A DNA stretch of 45,415 nucleotides. Source: a bacterium (lineage in GTDB: Bacteria; Verrucomicrobiota; Verrucomicrobiia; Limisphaerales; UBA11358). Location of the stretch: assembly GCA_021780905.1 (NCBI GenBank), contig JAJXXW010000026.1:1-45415 (forward strand). Reading direction: 5' to 3'. The translations under genes were made by a program, and so were the position numbers. Numbering within the stretch: position 1 is the first letter of the stretch; each line of letters opens with the position of its first letter. The notes under the pieces were generated by a model. That model saw nothing but the letters and a program-made list of their open reading frames with translations. It was not told the origin of the DNA and searched no databases. Shown piece by piece: positions 34,647 to 45,234 of this stretch.

Positions 34647-37600
34647 ATGACCACCTCCAAAGAAAACGCCCGCGAGATTCTCGGCCTCGAAAAAGTCAAC
34701 CAGGTTGACTATGTCGGCATCACCCTCGCGTCGCCCGACGCCATCCGCTCCTGGAGCAAGGGCGAAGTCAAGAATCCCGAAACGATCAACTACCGCACGT
34801 TCAAGCCGGAAAAGGGCGGCCTTTTCTGCGAACGCATTTTCGGTCCCGTCAAGGACTGGGAATGTTCGTGCGGCAAGTATAAGCGCATCAAGCATCGCGG
34901 CATCGTCTGCGATCGTTGCGGCGTCGAAGTGACCTTGTCCCGCGTTCGCCGTGAACGCATGGGTCACATCGAACTCGCCGTGCCGACGTGCCATATCTGG
35001 TTCTTCAAGTGCATGCCGAGTCGCATTGGCCTGGCACTGGACATGACGGCGCGCCATCTGGAACGCGTGATTTATTACGAGGATTACCTCGTCATTGATC
35101 CCGGCACGACGCCGCTCAAGCCGCACCAGCTGCTCACCGAGCAGGAATATCGCGAAGCGAAGGAAACTTACGGCGCGGAAGCGTTCAAAGCCAAGATGGG
35201 CGCGGAGGCCGTGCGCGAAGCGATGGAACGGGTTGACCTCGCCAAGCAGGCCGACGAACTCGCCGTCGCGATGACGGAAACCAAGAGCAAACAGATTCGC
35301 AAGAAACTCGCGAAGCGCATCAAGCTGTTGCAAGGGCTCGCGTCCTCGAAGAGCCGTCCGGAATGGATGATTCTTACGGTGCTGCCGGTGATTCCGCCGG
35401 ATCTCCGTCCGTTGGTTCCGCTCGAAGGCGGCCGTTTTGCGACCTCCGACCTCAACGATCTTTATCGCCGCGTCATCAACCGGAACAATCGTCTCCGCAC
35501 GTTGCTCCAGCTCAAGACGCCGGAAGTCATCATCCGCAACGAAAAGCGCATGTTGCAGGAAGCTGTGGACGCGTTGTTCGACAACGGTCGTCACGGTCGT
35601 CCGGTCACCGGCGCGGGCAACCGCTCGCTGAAATCTTTGAGCGACATGCTCAAGGGCAAGGGCGGACGTTTCCGTCAAAACTTGCTCGGCAAACGCGTGG
35701 ATTATTCAGGCCGTTCCGTCATCGTGATCGGACCGGAATTGAAATTGAACCAGTGCGGTCTGCCGAAGAAGATGGCGCTCGTGTTGTTCGAGCCGTTCAT
35801 CATCCGCCGTTTGAAAGAGCTGGGCTACGTTCACACCGTTCGCAGCGCGAAGAAAATGATCGAGCGCCAGACGAAGGAGGTGTGGGACGTTTTGGAAGAA
35901 GTGACGAAGGGACATCCGGTTCTCCTGAACCGCGCGCCGACGTTGCATCGTCTCTCCGTTCAGGCGTTCGAGCCGCAGCTCATCGAAGGCGAGGCGATCC
36001 GCATACATCCGCTGGTCTGCACCGCTTACAACGCCGACTTTGACGGCGATCAAATGGCCGTTCACGTGCCGTTGTCGGTCGAGGCGCAGATGGAAGCACG
36101 CCTGTTGATGATGGCGACGAACAACATCTTCTCGCCCTCCTCCGGCAAGCCGATCATCACGCCCACGCAGGACATCACGCTTGGCTGCTATTACGTCACG
36201 GCCGAGCCGCGCAAGCCGATGCCGGCGAACGCGAATGAACTGCCGTTGTTCGGCTCGAAGGAGGAAGTGATTTACGCCTACAGCGACGACGCGTTGAAGA
36301 CGCATGACCGCATCCGGCTGGCGAATCCCGACCTCGGCAAGAAAACCGCGTTTGGCAATGCTGAGAAAAAAATCATTGAGACGACCGTCGGGCGCGTGCT
36401 GTTCAGCGAAATCTGGCCGACCGAACTTGGCTTTCACAACAAGCCGGTCAAGAAATCCGACCTCGGCGATTTGATCTGGAAGTGCTACAAAAATGCGGGG
36501 CACGAAAAAACCGTGACCATGCTGGACAAGCTCAAAGAAATCGGTTTCCGGGAGGCGACCAAGTCCGGCGTGTCCATCGGCATTGACGACATGATCGTCC
36601 CGAAAGAACGCGACGAACAGATCCGCAACGCCCACGGCCAGATCAAGGAAGTCGAGAAACAGTATCGCAAGGGTGTCATCACCTCCGGCGAACGTTACAA
36701 CAAGATCGTGGACGTGTGGACGCATTGCACGGACCAGATTTCCGGCGTGATGTTCGATACGCTCAAGGCGAACCAAGGCAAGAAGGAATACAACCCGGTT
36801 TATCTGATGGTGGATTCCGGCGCCCGCGGCAACAAGCAGCAGGTGCGCCAGCTCGCGGGTCTCCGCGGTCTGATGGCCAAGCCGAGCGGCGAAATCATCG
36901 AGAAACCGATTCTCGCGAACTTCCGCGAAGGCCTATCCGTCTTGGAATACTTCATCTCTACCCACGGCGCCCGCAAGGGTCTGGCCGACACTGCACTCAA
37001 GACGGCCGACTCCGGTTACATGACCCGCAAGCTGGTGGACGTGTCACAGGACGTGATCATTCAGGAGGCGGACTGCGGCACGACCAACGGCATCTGGGTG
37101 TCCGCCGTGTTCGAAGGCGAGGACGAGGTCGTCAAGATTTCCGACCGTCTGGTCGGTCGTTACTCGGTTGACGACATCATTAATCCGACTAGCCCGAAGG
37201 AATTCCTCATTCGCGCGAATGAAGAAATTGACGAGGTCAAAGCCAAGGCGATTGACGCTGCGGGCGTGGACCGTCTGCGTATTCGCTCGGTGCTCACTTG
37301 CGAAAGCAAACACGGCATCTGCCAGCACTGCTATGGCCGCAACCTTGCGACGGGCAACCTGGTCAAGCTCGGCGAAGCGGTCGGCATCATCGCCGCGCAA
37401 TCCATCGGCGAACCCGGCACACAGCTCACGATGCGCACGTTCCATACGGGTGGTGTCGCGGCGGGCGTGTTCAAGCAGCCGCAGATCAAGTCCAAGCACG
37501 ACGGTCTCATCAAGTATAACGAGTTGCGCTCCGTCGAACTGGAAGACGGCAACCATATTGTTTTGAACAAGAACGGTTCCATCCAGATTCTCGGCGAGGA

Positions 37601-38789
37601 CGGCCGCGAACTGGAAGTCCACACCATCGTCATCGGCGCGGTCATTTCCGTGAAGGACGGCGGCAAGGTGAAGAAGAACGACACGTTCGTCCAATGGGAT
37701 CCGCACAACGTGCCGATTCTCTCCGAGAAGGCCGGCAAGGTGAAGTTCCACGACATCATCGAGGGCGTCACCATGAAGCAGGAAGTGGACGAGGCCACCG
37801 GCGAAGAATCCATGGTCATCATTGACCACAAGGAAGATTTGCATCCGCAGATCATCATGACCGACGACAAGGGCGAAGTCGTGGCAAACTACCCGATTCC
37901 GTCCGGCGCGCACGTCGTCGTCAACGAGTCCGACAAGATTGTGCCCGGCACGCTCATCGCCAAGACGCCGCGCAAACAGGCCAAGACCCGCGACATCACG
38001 GGCGGTTTGCCGCGCGTGGCCGAATTGTTCGAGGCCCGTCGCCCGAAAGACGCGTCGGAAATCTCGAAGATTGACGGCATTGTGGACTTCGGTCCGAGCG
38101 TCCGCGGCAAGCGCTGCGTGCTCATCACCGATCCGGTTACGAAATTGCAGGAAGAGCATCTCATTCCGATTGGCAAACACGTCATTGTCTTCAAGGGTGA
38201 CCTGGTCAAGAAAGGCCAGCAGCTCACCGAAGGCCCGATGGATCCGCACGAGATTCTCGACGTCTGCGGACCGCAGGAATTGCAGGAGCACCTGGTCAAC
38301 GAAGTTCAGGAAGTCTATCGCCTGCAAGGCGTGACCATCAACGACAAGCACATTGAGATCATTGTCCGCCAGATGCTCCGCAAAGTGCGCGTCACCGAGA
38401 CCGGCGACACGCAGTTCCTCTGGGGCGAACAGGTAGACAAACTGGAATTCGAGGCCGAGAATGAAGCCGTCGAAAAGAAGGGTGGCAAACCGGCGGAAGC
38501 CGTGCCCGTGCTGCTCGGCATCACCAAGGCGTCGCTCGAAACCGACAGCTTTCTCAGTGCCGCGTCCTTCCAGGACACCACTCGCGTGCTTACCGAGGCC
38601 GCGACCCGTTCCAAGATTGACAGCCTCCGTGGCTTCAAGGAAAACGTCATCATGGGCCACATCATTCCGGCGGGCACGGGTTTTGACATGCACCGCAAGG
38701 TCACGCTCAATCCGCTGGTGGAACTGCCGGAAGAGCCGGAACCGGTCGAAGCTGAGGCGTCCGCAGCGGAAAACCCGTTGCTGGCCTAG
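34647..38789 (+). CDS. rpoC: RNA polymerase beta' subunit
   Basis: A 1380-residue subunit. The N-terminal zinc site [20 protein letters not shown] (about 72-91), [17 protein letters not shown] and the Mg-binding [14 protein letters not shown] (about 462-475) are present. So is the second zinc site, [20 protein letters not shown], followed by [20 protein letters not shown] (trigger-loop side). An acidic Glu/Ala-rich C-terminal tail follows [14 protein letters not shown]. Complete; an intrinsic terminator follows. Confidence 0.98.
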   Translation: MTTSKENAREILGLEKVNQVDYVGITLASPDAIRSWSKGEVKNPETINYRTFKPEKGGLFCERIFGPVKDWECSCGKYKRIKHRGIVCDRCGVEVTLSRVRRERMGHIELAVPTCHIWFFKCMPSRIGLALDMTARHLERVIYYEDYLVIDPGTTPLKPHQLLTEQEYREAKETYGAEAFKAKMGAEAVREAMERVDLAKQADELAVAMTETKSKQIRKKLAKRIKLLQGLASSKSRPEWMILTVLPVIPPDLRPLVPLEGGRFATSDLNDLYRRVINRNNRLRTLLQLKTPEVIIRNEKRMLQEAVDALFDNGRHGRPVTGAGNRSLKSLSDMLKGKGGRFRQNLLGKRVDYSGRSVIVIGPELKLNQCGLPKKMALVLFEPFIIRRLKELGYVHTVRSAKKMIERQTKEVWDVLEEVTKGHPVLLNRAPTLHRLSVQAFEPQLIEGEAIRIHPLVCTAYNADFDGDQMAVHVPLSVEAQMEARLLMMATNNIFSPSSGKPIITPTQDITLGCYYVTAEPRKPMPANANELPLFGSKEEVIYAYSDDALKTHDRIRLANPDLGKKTAFGNAEKKIIETTVGRVLFSEIWPTELGFHNKPVKKSDLGDLIWKCYKNAGHEKTVTMLDKLKEIGFREATKSGVSIGIDDMIVPKERDEQIRNAHGQIKEVEKQYRKGVITSGERYNKIVDVWTHCTDQISGVMFDTLKANQGKKEYNPVYLMVDSGARGNKQQVRQLAGLRGLMAKPSGEIIEKPILANFREGLSVLEYFISTHGARKGLADTALKTADSGYMTRKLVDVSQDVIIQEADCGTTNGIWVSAVFEGEDEVVKISDRLVGRYSVDDIINPTSPKEFLIRANEEIDEVKAKAIDAAGVDRLRIRSVLTCESKHGICQHCYGRNLATGNLVKLGEAVGIIAAQSIGEPGTQLTMRTFHTGGVAAGVFKQPQIKSKHDGLIKYNELRSVELEDGNHIVLNKNGSIQILGEDGRELEVHTIVIGAVISVKDGGKVKKNDTFVQWDPHNVPILSEKAGKVKFHDIIEGVTMKQEVDEATGEESMVIIDHKEDLHPQIIMTDDKGEVVANYPIPSGAHVVVNESDKIVPGTLIAKTPRKQAKTRDITGGLPRVAELFEARRPKDASEISKIDGIVDFGPSVRGKRCVLITDPVTKLQEEHLIPIGKHVIVFKGDLVKKGQQLTEGPMDPHEILDVCGPQELQEHLVNEVQEVYRLQGVTINDKHIEIIVRQMLRKVRVTETGDTQFLWGEQVDKLEFEAENEAVEKKGGKPAEAVPVLLGITKASLETDSFLSAASFQDTTRVLTEAATRSKIDSLRGFKENVIMGHIIPAGTGFDMHRKVTLNPLVELPEEPEPVEAEASAAENPLLA

Positions 38790-38810
38790 GCCCATCACGC
38801 ATCACTCTGC

Positions 38811-38840
38811 GGCGTCCGGCGAAAGTCGGACGCCGTTTTT
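38811..38840 (+). terminator. Intrinsic terminator after rpoC
   Basis: GGCGTCCG (38811-38818) / CGGACGCC (38827-38834) with an eight-base loop, then GTTTTT. It ends the secE-rpoC operon; no rpsL-rpsG-fusA genes follow in the window. Confidence 0.9.
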
Positions 38841-38869
38841 ATTGCTGTCCGCGGTGATGCCATCCGCCT

Positions 38870-39001
38870 TAGAGCGTTTACGTAAATCATGGAGCGCAGG
38901 CTTTCCAGTCGCCCGTGTTCGCGACCGAAAAGCCGGGACCGGAATGTCCCGGGACCTGCCGACAGGAATGTCGGCGCTTGGTCATTAATGGAAACGCTCT
39001 A
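38870..39001. mobile_element. Small inverted-repeat element (MITE-like, 132 bp)
   Basis: Ends TAGAGCGTTT (38870-38879) and AAACGCTCTA (38992-39001) are perfect 10-bp inverted repeats. The interior holds two hairpins with a shared GGAAT loop, CCGGGAC...GTCCCGG (38933-38952) and CCGAC...GTCGG (38959-38974). It has no coding capacity. Mobility is inferred from structure alone. Confidence 0.5.
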
Positions 39002-39106
39002 GCCTCTCGTTTTGCCCCCGCAACAGTTCCGGCTGCGACCAACGCGGTGGAGACCCCCCAGCCAGCGACCAAGTCCATTGCCGGCAAAGCCGGGCGGAGC
39101 CGATGC
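39002..39106. other. Spacer downstream of msrA
   Basis: About 100 bases between the inverted-repeat element and the msrA stop. Nothing beyond short GC-rich inverted repeats is seen. Confidence 0.4.
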
Positions 39107-39733
39107 TCACTTTTTTACCTGCACCACCGGCTGGATGACTTTTTTGTGTTCCAGTTTCTCCAGCTTGGGCGTGATGACCAACTGACAATAGGGCTGGTGG
39201 CCGTGGGCGTCATAATAGCCCTGATGATAATCCTCGGCGGGATAGAATTTCGTGAAGGGCACGATTTCGGTGACGATGGGGCGGATGAAATCAGCTTGCG
39301 CCGCGAGCTTGGATTTCTCGGCGATGAGTTTCTGCTGCTCACCGTGACAGAAGATGACGGAACGGTATTGGGTGCCTTCGTCCTCACCCTGGCGGTTAAG
39401 CGACGTTGGGTCGTGCGCCTGCCAGAAGACTTGCAGCAACTGGTCAAAAGAAATCTTGGCCGGGTCAAAGACGATCTGCGTTACCTCCGCGTGGCCGGTG
39501 TCGCCTGTGCAAACGTCGCGGTAAGTCGGATTGACGGTGTGGCCGCCGGCATAGCCGCTGGTCACGGAAATCACGCCGGGCAGTCGGTCGTAGACGGCTT
39601 CCATGCACCAGAAACAACCGCCGCCGAGGGTGGCGGTTTCAAATTTATTTGGGTTCATAGTATTCGTGGACTGCGCGACGGCGGCGAGATTCAACGCGCC
39701 CGCCGCGACCAGGGTCAAAAGGTTTGTTTTCAT
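39107..39733 (-). CDS. msrA: Peptide methionine sulfoxide reductase MsrA, exported form
   Basis: A 208-residue enzyme that reduces methionine-S-sulfoxide in proteins. The catalytic motif GGCFWCMEAVYDRLPGV (about residues 38-54), SGYAGGHTVNPTYRDV, GHAEVTQIVFDP and PAEDYHQGYYDAHG are complete. The N-terminus MKTNLLTLVAAGALNLAAVAQ looks like a signal peptide, so the enzyme is probably periplasmic. The start at 39733 gives this signal peptide; a start at 39769 is possible. It follows the ArnT-like gene on the minus strand, 57 bases apart. Confidence 0.92.
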   Translation of the reverse strand: MKTNLLTLVAAGALNLAAVAQSTNTMNPNKFETATLGGGCFWCMEAVYDRLPGVISVTSGYAGGHTVNPTYRDVCTGDTGHAEVTQIVFDPAKISFDQLLQVFWQAHDPTSLNRQGEDEGTQYRSVIFCHGEQQKLIAEKSKLAAQADFIRPIVTEIVPFTKFYPAEDYHQGYYDAHGHQPYCQLVITPKLEKLEHKKVIQPVVQVKK

Positions 39734-39790
39734 CGTGGTCTTTGACCGCCCGGTGGCGGCGGCATTCAATCTTATTTGATCGGGGAATGT

Positions 39791-41263
39791 TCATTGGCGG
39801 ATGACGGCTGTCAAATCCAGATTCCTGAATTTCACCATGTCCAACCCGCGCACGCGGATAAAGCTGAAGTTGGTGTCGGGCAGGCCGGCGAGGTTTGGGG
39901 TCGGCAGCACGAGGATGAACGGCGGCGCGTTGGTCAGAAAATCCCCGGCCGTTCGGGCGTCATTGACCAGGGTGAGGTCGTTGGTGGCGACCGCGCGGAA
40001 TTTCCAGACGAGACTGGCTTCCGTGAAACCGTAGCAACCGATCTTGGTCTCCGGGCGAACGTGGATGGCGACGGCGTTCCAAAGGTTTTCAGTAAGAATA
40101 TAATTCTTCGCCACAGTGAAACCGGCAGTCGTCAGCAGCAGCAGGAACACGGTCATGGCGACAATGCGCTTGCCAAACCAGGCCAGGGTGGTGGCTTCCC
40201 GGCCGATTCGAATCGCCAGCCACAGCGCGATACCGGGAAACGCCGGCATCGTGTAATGCGGCAGCTTGGTCCGGACGAGCGAAAACACCCCGAACACCAG
40301 TGCCGCCTGCACGAGCAGATACCAGCCGCTGTCATCACGGCCGCGCGCCGGCCACCAGCGGTGCAGCGCCGTCGGCACGCGCGTGGACCACGGAAAAAAG
40401 CTGGCAAAAAACGTCACGAAATACACCGGCAGCGTCGCCAGAAAACCCAGCGTGCCCCGGAGGCCGTGGCTGTCGTTCACGCCGACGGAGCGGTGGATGA
40501 CATGTTCGCCAATGCCGATGTCCAGATAGGCGCCGCCGGTTTGGGCCAGGGCCGGAATCGCCCACCAGGCAGTCAGGGCCATGGTGACGACGAGACCGAC
40601 GACGGTTTCGCCCCATGGCAGACGGAAAGAATCTTTTCGCAGCCCGCGGCCGAGCATCATCCCGATCAGCGGCAGCCACGCCTCCGGGCCTTTGGCCAAA
40701 AATCCAAGTGCCAGGCTGACGTAAAATAGCCACCAGTAAATTTTTCTTCGCGCGGAGGCGGGCCGCGTCAGTTCCCAGCCGCTCCAGATGGACACGGTGT
40801 AGAAGAACACCAGCGCCATGTCCGCCGTCGCCACGCGCCCGATGAGGGCCACGTGCAGGCCGCCGACAAACATCGCGCCGGCGAGCAAAGCGGTGGGGTT
40901 GTCGCCGGTGAGTTTGCGGCCCCAGCGCACGAGCAGCAGCGCGGTGGCGGTGGTGAACAGCACCGACGGCAGGCGTGCCGCGAAGGGATTTTCACCGAAA
41001 ACCCGGTAGCTGGCCGCCTGGCACCAATAGATCAGCACCGGCTTGTCAAAGCGCCAATGGCCGTTGAACCACGGCACGACATAATCGCCGCGCTGCCGCA
41101 TCTCGCGCGAGGCCTCGCCAAAGCGCGCCTCGTCGCGGTCCGTCAGCGGCAGAATCCAGTTGCCGGCCAGCAGCAGCCCGAGACTGAACAGCACGATGGC
41201 CCGCTGCGGCTGCGCGGCGAATTTTTTCAGCCAGGCCGGGTCGGATAGGGCAGGGGACTTCAT
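39791..41263 (-). CDS. ArnT-like GT39/PMT_2 family glycosyltransferase
   Basis: A 490-residue integral membrane protein with about 10-12 hydrophobic segments. The N-terminal extracytoplasmic loop LTDRDEARFGEASREM contains the acidic D-x-D/E site of GT-C enzymes (residues 41-56), followed by WRFDKPVLIYWCQAASYRVFG as in ArnT and related enzymes. The C-terminal 90 residues form a soluble-like domain. Such enzymes move a sugar from undecaprenyl phosphate to lipid A or another acceptor. The donor is unknown. It diverges from the PAP2 gene (66 bases). Confidence 0.85.
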   Translation of the reverse strand: MKSPALSDPAWLKKFAAQPQRAIVLFSLGLLLAGNWILPLTDRDEARFGEASREMRQRGDYVVPWFNGHWRFDKPVLIYWCQAASYRVFGENPFAARLPSVLFTTATALLLVRWGRKLTGDNPTALLAGAMFVGGLHVALIGRVATADMALVFFYTVSIWSGWELTRPASARRKIYWWLFYVSLALGFLAKGPEAWLPLIGMMLGRGLRKDSFRLPWGETVVGLVVTMALTAWWAIPALAQTGGAYLDIGIGEHVIHRSVGVNDSHGLRGTLGFLATLPVYFVTFFASFFPWSTRVPTALHRWWPARGRDDSGWYLLVQAALVFGVFSLVRTKLPHYTMPAFPGIALWLAIRIGREATTLAWFGKRIVAMTVFLLLLTTAGFTVAKNYILTENLWNAVAIHVRPETKIGCYGFTEASLVWKFRAVATNDLTLVNDARTAGDFLTNAPPFILVLPTPNLAGLPDTNFSFIRVRGLDMVKFRNLDLTAVIRQ

Positions 41264-41329
41264 TCAGAAATTGGCCGGACACTAGCGATTTGGATTTTTT
41301 TTTGCAAGCGCAACGCATACCTTGGGCGC

Positions 41330-41998
41330 ATGTCCGTCAAACCTTACCAACGCTGGCGCCGGTTCTTCTGGCTGTTCGCCGCCGCCGCCGCCATTGCGCT
41401 CGCCTGGCTGTTGGACAACCGCGTGGACGCCCTGCTGGATGTGGCGGTGCAGAAAACCCCTTGGCACACCGTCGCCGGGTGGTGTTCCAAGTTGGGCGAA
41501 GGCTGGGTGATCGCGGTCTGGGGCATTGCCGGTGCCATCATTTTTCTGCTACTCAATCGTCCGCAGCTTGCGGCGAAAATATTTTTCGTCGCGCTCACCT
41601 CGGAACTCACCGGGCTGGCGGCCACCATACTCCGGGTTTTGTTCGGCCGGACCCGCCCCAGCAATCACGACGTGCCGCCGGGGTTTTACGGCGTGTGGCA
41701 CGACGGCCATTGGCTCATCGGCCAGTTCAAATACAGTTCCTTTCCGTCCGGCCATGCGGCCTCGGCGGCGGGCTTGGCGGCGGCGGCCTGGCTGCTCCAT
41801 CGCGGCTGGGGCGCGGTGGCGGCGGTCTATGCGGTCGCCGTCATGTGGTCGCGGATCGCGCTGGAATGTCATCATCTTTCCGACGTGGTCGCGTCCACTG
41901 TGCTTTCCATCCCGCTGGCCATGATGTTAAAGCCGTTGCTGCTGCCGTCCCTAGAGTTTCAAGCCGGTAACCTGCATCGCGCCCTGCGAAGGCAATAA
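41330..41998 (+). CDS. PAP2-superfamily membrane phosphatase
   Basis: A 222-residue membrane protein with about five or six hydrophobic helices. The three PAP2 signatures are present: RVLFGRTRPS (K/R-x6-RP type), SSFPSGHAASAAG (PSGH) and SRIALECHHLSDVVAS (SR-x5-H-x3-D). It acts on lipid phosphates such as undecaprenyl diphosphate, phosphatidate or lipid A phosphates; the substrate cannot be chosen here. The adjacent ArnT-like gene makes an undecaprenyl or lipid A role plausible. Confidence 0.85.
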   Translation: MSVKPYQRWRRFFWLFAAAAAIALAWLLDNRVDALLDVAVQKTPWHTVAGWCSKLGEGWVIAVWGIAGAIIFLLLNRPQLAAKIFFVALTSELTGLAATILRVLFGRTRPSNHDVPPGFYGVWHDGHWLIGQFKYSSFPSGHAASAAGLAAAAWLLHRGWGAVAAVYAVAVMWSRIALECHHLSDVVASTVLSIPLAMMLKPLLLPSLEFQAGNLHRALRRQ

Positions 41999-42072
41999 TT
42001 CCAGGCACCAGACCGGTTCCCTTAAAAAACGCTTCCTCAAGTCCAAGGTCTCATACTTCTGAATAAAAAATC

Positions 42073-45006
42073 ATGAGGAACTCTGAAATGAACCTATTGG
42101 CAGGCTGGCTGGCCAGTTTGGTGCTGCTGGCCAGCACCAATGCCAGTGAAATCGTCAATCTGGACCAGGGCTTCGCCCAGCCGCCGCCGAACGCGCGGCC
42201 GTGGGTGTTTTGGATGTGGCTGCGCGTGGCCACCACGCCGGCGGCGATCACCAAAGACCTCGAAGAGATGCACGCCAAAGGCATCGAGGGCGCGATTCTT
42301 TACGATTCCGGCGTTGGTGGCCGGCTGGAGATTTCCGCCAAGATGGTTTTGCAGGGTAAAGGATATAAGCCGATGAAAACCTCGGATTATGCCGGCGGCC
42401 ACATTGATCCTATTCCCCGGCCGGCGATGGAATCGTGGACGCCGGAATTTCGCGAGCGCGTCCGTTTTGCCGCGAAGGAGGCCGGGCGGCTGGGCATAAA
42501 ACTCGTTATCACCGTCGGCCTCGCCGGCACGTCCGGGCCGATTGCGCCGGAATACGGCCAGCAAAAATTGGTGTGGTCGGAAACCACCGTCACCGGCCCG
42601 AAAAATTTTTCGGCGGCGCTGGCCGCGCCGGATACCGAGGTGGCCAACACGCTCGATAAACTGCCGGCCGGCGAGGCGCCATCGGCGCGCGCCAAAAATA
42701 AATTTCCCGGAGCTCACGCCGTCGCCGTGCTGGCGGTGCCGGATAAGGAGAATTTTTCGCCGGACGAGGTGGTTGATCTTTCGGACAAGACGGACGCCAA
42801 AGGACATTTGACTTGGGCCGTGCCGGCTGGCGCGTGGAAAATTCTCCGCTTCGGTTACACGCCGACCGGCGCCCGCAATGTCTGGGGCACCTACACCGAT
42901 TGCATGAGTGCCGAGGCGATGGACAAAACGTGGGACGCCACCATCGGCGTGATGCTCAACGAAATGACGCCCGACGAACGCCGGGGACTTTACGGCATCG
43001 AGGACGACAGTTGGGAATCCGGCTCAACCACTTGGACGAAATTTTTTCCCGAGCAATTCAAAAAATTGCGCGGCTATGATTTGATTCGCTGGCTGCCGGC
43101 GCTCACGGGGGAAAACATGGGCGAAACCGAGTCGCTCGGCGTCAAACGGGATTTTTACCGCACCATCGCCGACCTCGTGGCGAAAAACCATTATGCGCAG
43201 CTCGGCGAAATCGCCCGGCAAAACGGGCTGGTCGCTTTTGGCGAACCCGCCGGCCCGAACACGTCGCAACTGGACCTGATGCAGGATTGCAACGGCGTGG
43301 ACATCGCGATGGGCGAATACTGGCATCCGTCCGTGCATCGGCCGACGCCGCGGAGCCGCTTCATGTTGCGCGCCGCCGCCAGCGCGAACCACCTTTATGG
43401 CCATCGGCTGACGCCGTGCGAAAGCCTCACGTCCGTCGGACCGTTCTGGGAGGAAAGTTTTTTTGACCTCAAACAAACGGCGGACCAGGCGTTCTGCGAC
43501 GGCTGCAATCTCACCGTCGTTCACAACTGGAGCCATTCGCCGTCGGTGACCGCCAAGCCGGGCTATGCGTATTTCGCCGGCACGCTTTACGGCCGCAACA
43601 CGACGTGGTGGGAAGAGGCACCGGCGTTCAACGCCTATCTCGGCCGGTGTTCGTTCCTGTTGCAGCAGGGATTGTTCGTGGCAGATGCGTTGTATTATCG
43701 CGGCGACGCCATCGGCCAGGGCGAGCAAATGAAGTCGCGTCCCGCGCTGCCCGCCGAGGGCTACGACCACGACAACTGCAACCTCGACGCGCTGCTCCGG
43801 CGCGTCAGCGTGAAAGCGGGCCGGCTCTTTTTGCCGGACGGCATGAACTACCGGATGCTGGTGCTGCCGAACAACTCGCCAATGGCGCCCGAAGCGCTGG
43901 AAAAGATTACCGCCCTAGTCGAAGCCGGCGCCACCGTCGTCGGTCCGCGGCCCAGCGGCCCGGCGGGTTTAGTGACGCCGGAACAAAAAGTCAAATTCGA
44001 TGCGCTGGCCACACGGCTCTGGGCCAATGAAGCCGGTGAAAATAAAATTGGCGCGGGCCGGGTGATGGCTAAAACGGTCACTGATGTTCTTTTTGCAATG
44101 AATCTGCCGCCGGATTTGTCCTGGGCCGACTTAAGCAGCGACGGCGAACTGGACTGGATTCACCGCCGCACGGAGGACGCGGATATTTATTTCGTCGCCA
44201 GCCGCTGGGATCCGGTGGAAAAAGTGAACTGCACCTTCCGCGTCGCCGGCAAGCAGCCGGAGCTGTGGAATCCGGTCACCGGCGAAATCCGCGACGCGGT
44301 GGCGTTCACGCAGAAAGAAGGTTGCACCACCGTGCCGCTGGAATTCAACCCGCGCGAATCGGTGTTCGTGGTTTTCCGCAAACCGGTTGCGGCCACGGCT
44401 GTCGGCGTGGTCGTTTCTAATTATCCTAAAATCACGCCGCAATCGGAACTGACCGGCGCGTGGGAAGTGAGCTTCGACCCGAAATGGGGCGGGCCGGAGA
44501 AAATTGTTTTTGATTCGCTCGTGGACTGGACGCAGCGCCCCGAAACCGGCATCAAATATTATTCCGGCACGGCGGTGTATCGTAAGCAGTTCAACCTCGC
44601 CGCGTCGCCGTCCGCCGGCCAGAAGCTGTTGCTGGACTTGGGCGAAGTCCACGAGGAGGCGGTGGTGAAACTCAACGGCCATGACCTCGGCGTCGTCTGG
44701 ACGAAGCCGGCGCGCGTGGATATTTCGACGGCAGCTCGTGCCGGCGAAAACGACCTGGAAATCTCCGTCGTGAATCTCTGGCCGAACCGGCTAATCGGCG
44801 ACGCGTTCCTGCCGCCGGAAAAACGTTTCACCGAAACCAACATCCGCAAGTTCACGCAGGTCACGCCGCTCTGGCCGTCGGGTTTGCTCGGCCCGGTGGC
44901 AGTGGAAATGGCGAAAATGATTTCAAGACCAGGCAAACGACAGGCCGAAATTTGTTGCCCTAGGTGGAGAGTGATTAGTTCGTGCAATAAGTTGCTCGAC
45001 CTCTGA
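42073..45006 (+). CDS. Secreted GH106-like alpha-L-rhamnosidase
   Basis: A 977-residue protein with a signal peptide (MNLLAGWLASLVLLASTNAS, from the ATG at 42088, which has a GAGGA Shine-Dalgarno in front). GH106-type features are PWVFWMWLRVATTPAAITKD, GIEGAILYDSGVGG, LYGIEDDSWESGSTTW, FGEPAGPNTSQLDLMQDCNG, a central ALYYRGD/PDGMNYRMLVLPN region, and a C-terminal jelly-roll (GTAVYRKQFNLAA, GHDLGVVWTKPARVDI, PSGLLGPVAVEM). It probably removes rhamnose from plant or microbial polysaccharides. The last ~25 residues after VAVEMAKMIS do not look like the family, suggesting an altered 3' end close to the IS. Confidence 0.8.
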   Translation: MRNSEMNLLAGWLASLVLLASTNASEIVNLDQGFAQPPPNARPWVFWMWLRVATTPAAITKDLEEMHAKGIEGAILYDSGVGGRLEISAKMVLQGKGYKPMKTSDYAGGHIDPIPRPAMESWTPEFRERVRFAAKEAGRLGIKLVITVGLAGTSGPIAPEYGQQKLVWSETTVTGPKNFSAALAAPDTEVANTLDKLPAGEAPSARAKNKFPGAHAVAVLAVPDKENFSPDEVVDLSDKTDAKGHLTWAVPAGAWKILRFGYTPTGARNVWGTYTDCMSAEAMDKTWDATIGVMLNEMTPDERRGLYGIEDDSWESGSTTWTKFFPEQFKKLRGYDLIRWLPALTGENMGETESLGVKRDFYRTIADLVAKNHYAQLGEIARQNGLVAFGEPAGPNTSQLDLMQDCNGVDIAMGEYWHPSVHRPTPRSRFMLRAAASANHLYGHRLTPCESLTSVGPFWEESFFDLKQTADQAFCDGCNLTVVHNWSHSPSVTAKPGYAYFAGTLYGRNTTWWEEAPAFNAYLGRCSFLLQQGLFVADALYYRGDAIGQGEQMKSRPALPAEGYDHDNCNLDALLRRVSVKAGRLFLPDGMNYRMLVLPNNSPMAPEALEKITALVEAGATVVGPRPSGPAGLVTPEQKVKFDALATRLWANEAGENKIGAGRVMAKTVTDVLFAMNLPPDLSWADLSSDGELDWIHRRTEDADIYFVASRWDPVEKVNCTFRVAGKQPELWNPVTGEIRDAVAFTQKEGCTTVPLEFNPRESVFVVFRKPVAATAVGVVVSNYPKITPQSELTGAWEVSFDPKWGGPEKIVFDSLVDWTQRPETGIKYYSGTAVYRKQFNLAASPSAGQKLLLDLGEVHEEAVVKLNGHDLGVVWTKPARVDISTAARAGENDLEISVVNLWPNRLIGDAFLPPEKRFTETNIRKFTQVTPLWPSGLLGPVAVEMAKMISRPGKRQAEICCPRWRVISSCNKLLDL

Positions 45007-45234
45007 AACTGTGGTATGCGCACTTGAGGCAATGCCAGTTCCTCCCCAACCGCTATCAGGCGGAAAGCCGTGTCCCGGATTTGCAAAGTCACTGGGATTG
45101 AGGTGTAAAACAAAATCACTGCCAACCAATGGCGAATGAATTCGGCGCGATTTTGCGCGGAATATCCTGAAAAGCCAGCTGGAAAATGAAACAGCGGTTT
45201 AAGATTTTGCGTTTGGGGCGCGGCGGCTGTCCCC
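45007..45234. other. Spacer between the rhamnosidase gene and the IS
   Basis: About 230 bases with no supported gene. An open minus-strand frame continues across it and into the 3' end of the rhamnosidase gene, but it has no start or family I recognise. It may be remnant DNA of an earlier insertion. Confidence 0.4.

Noticed and set aside
44923..45129. 68-residue minus-strand frame after the rhamnosidase gene
   Set aside because: It starts only at TTG, overlaps the rhamnosidase end, and shows no family; may be a gene remnant but cannot be supported.
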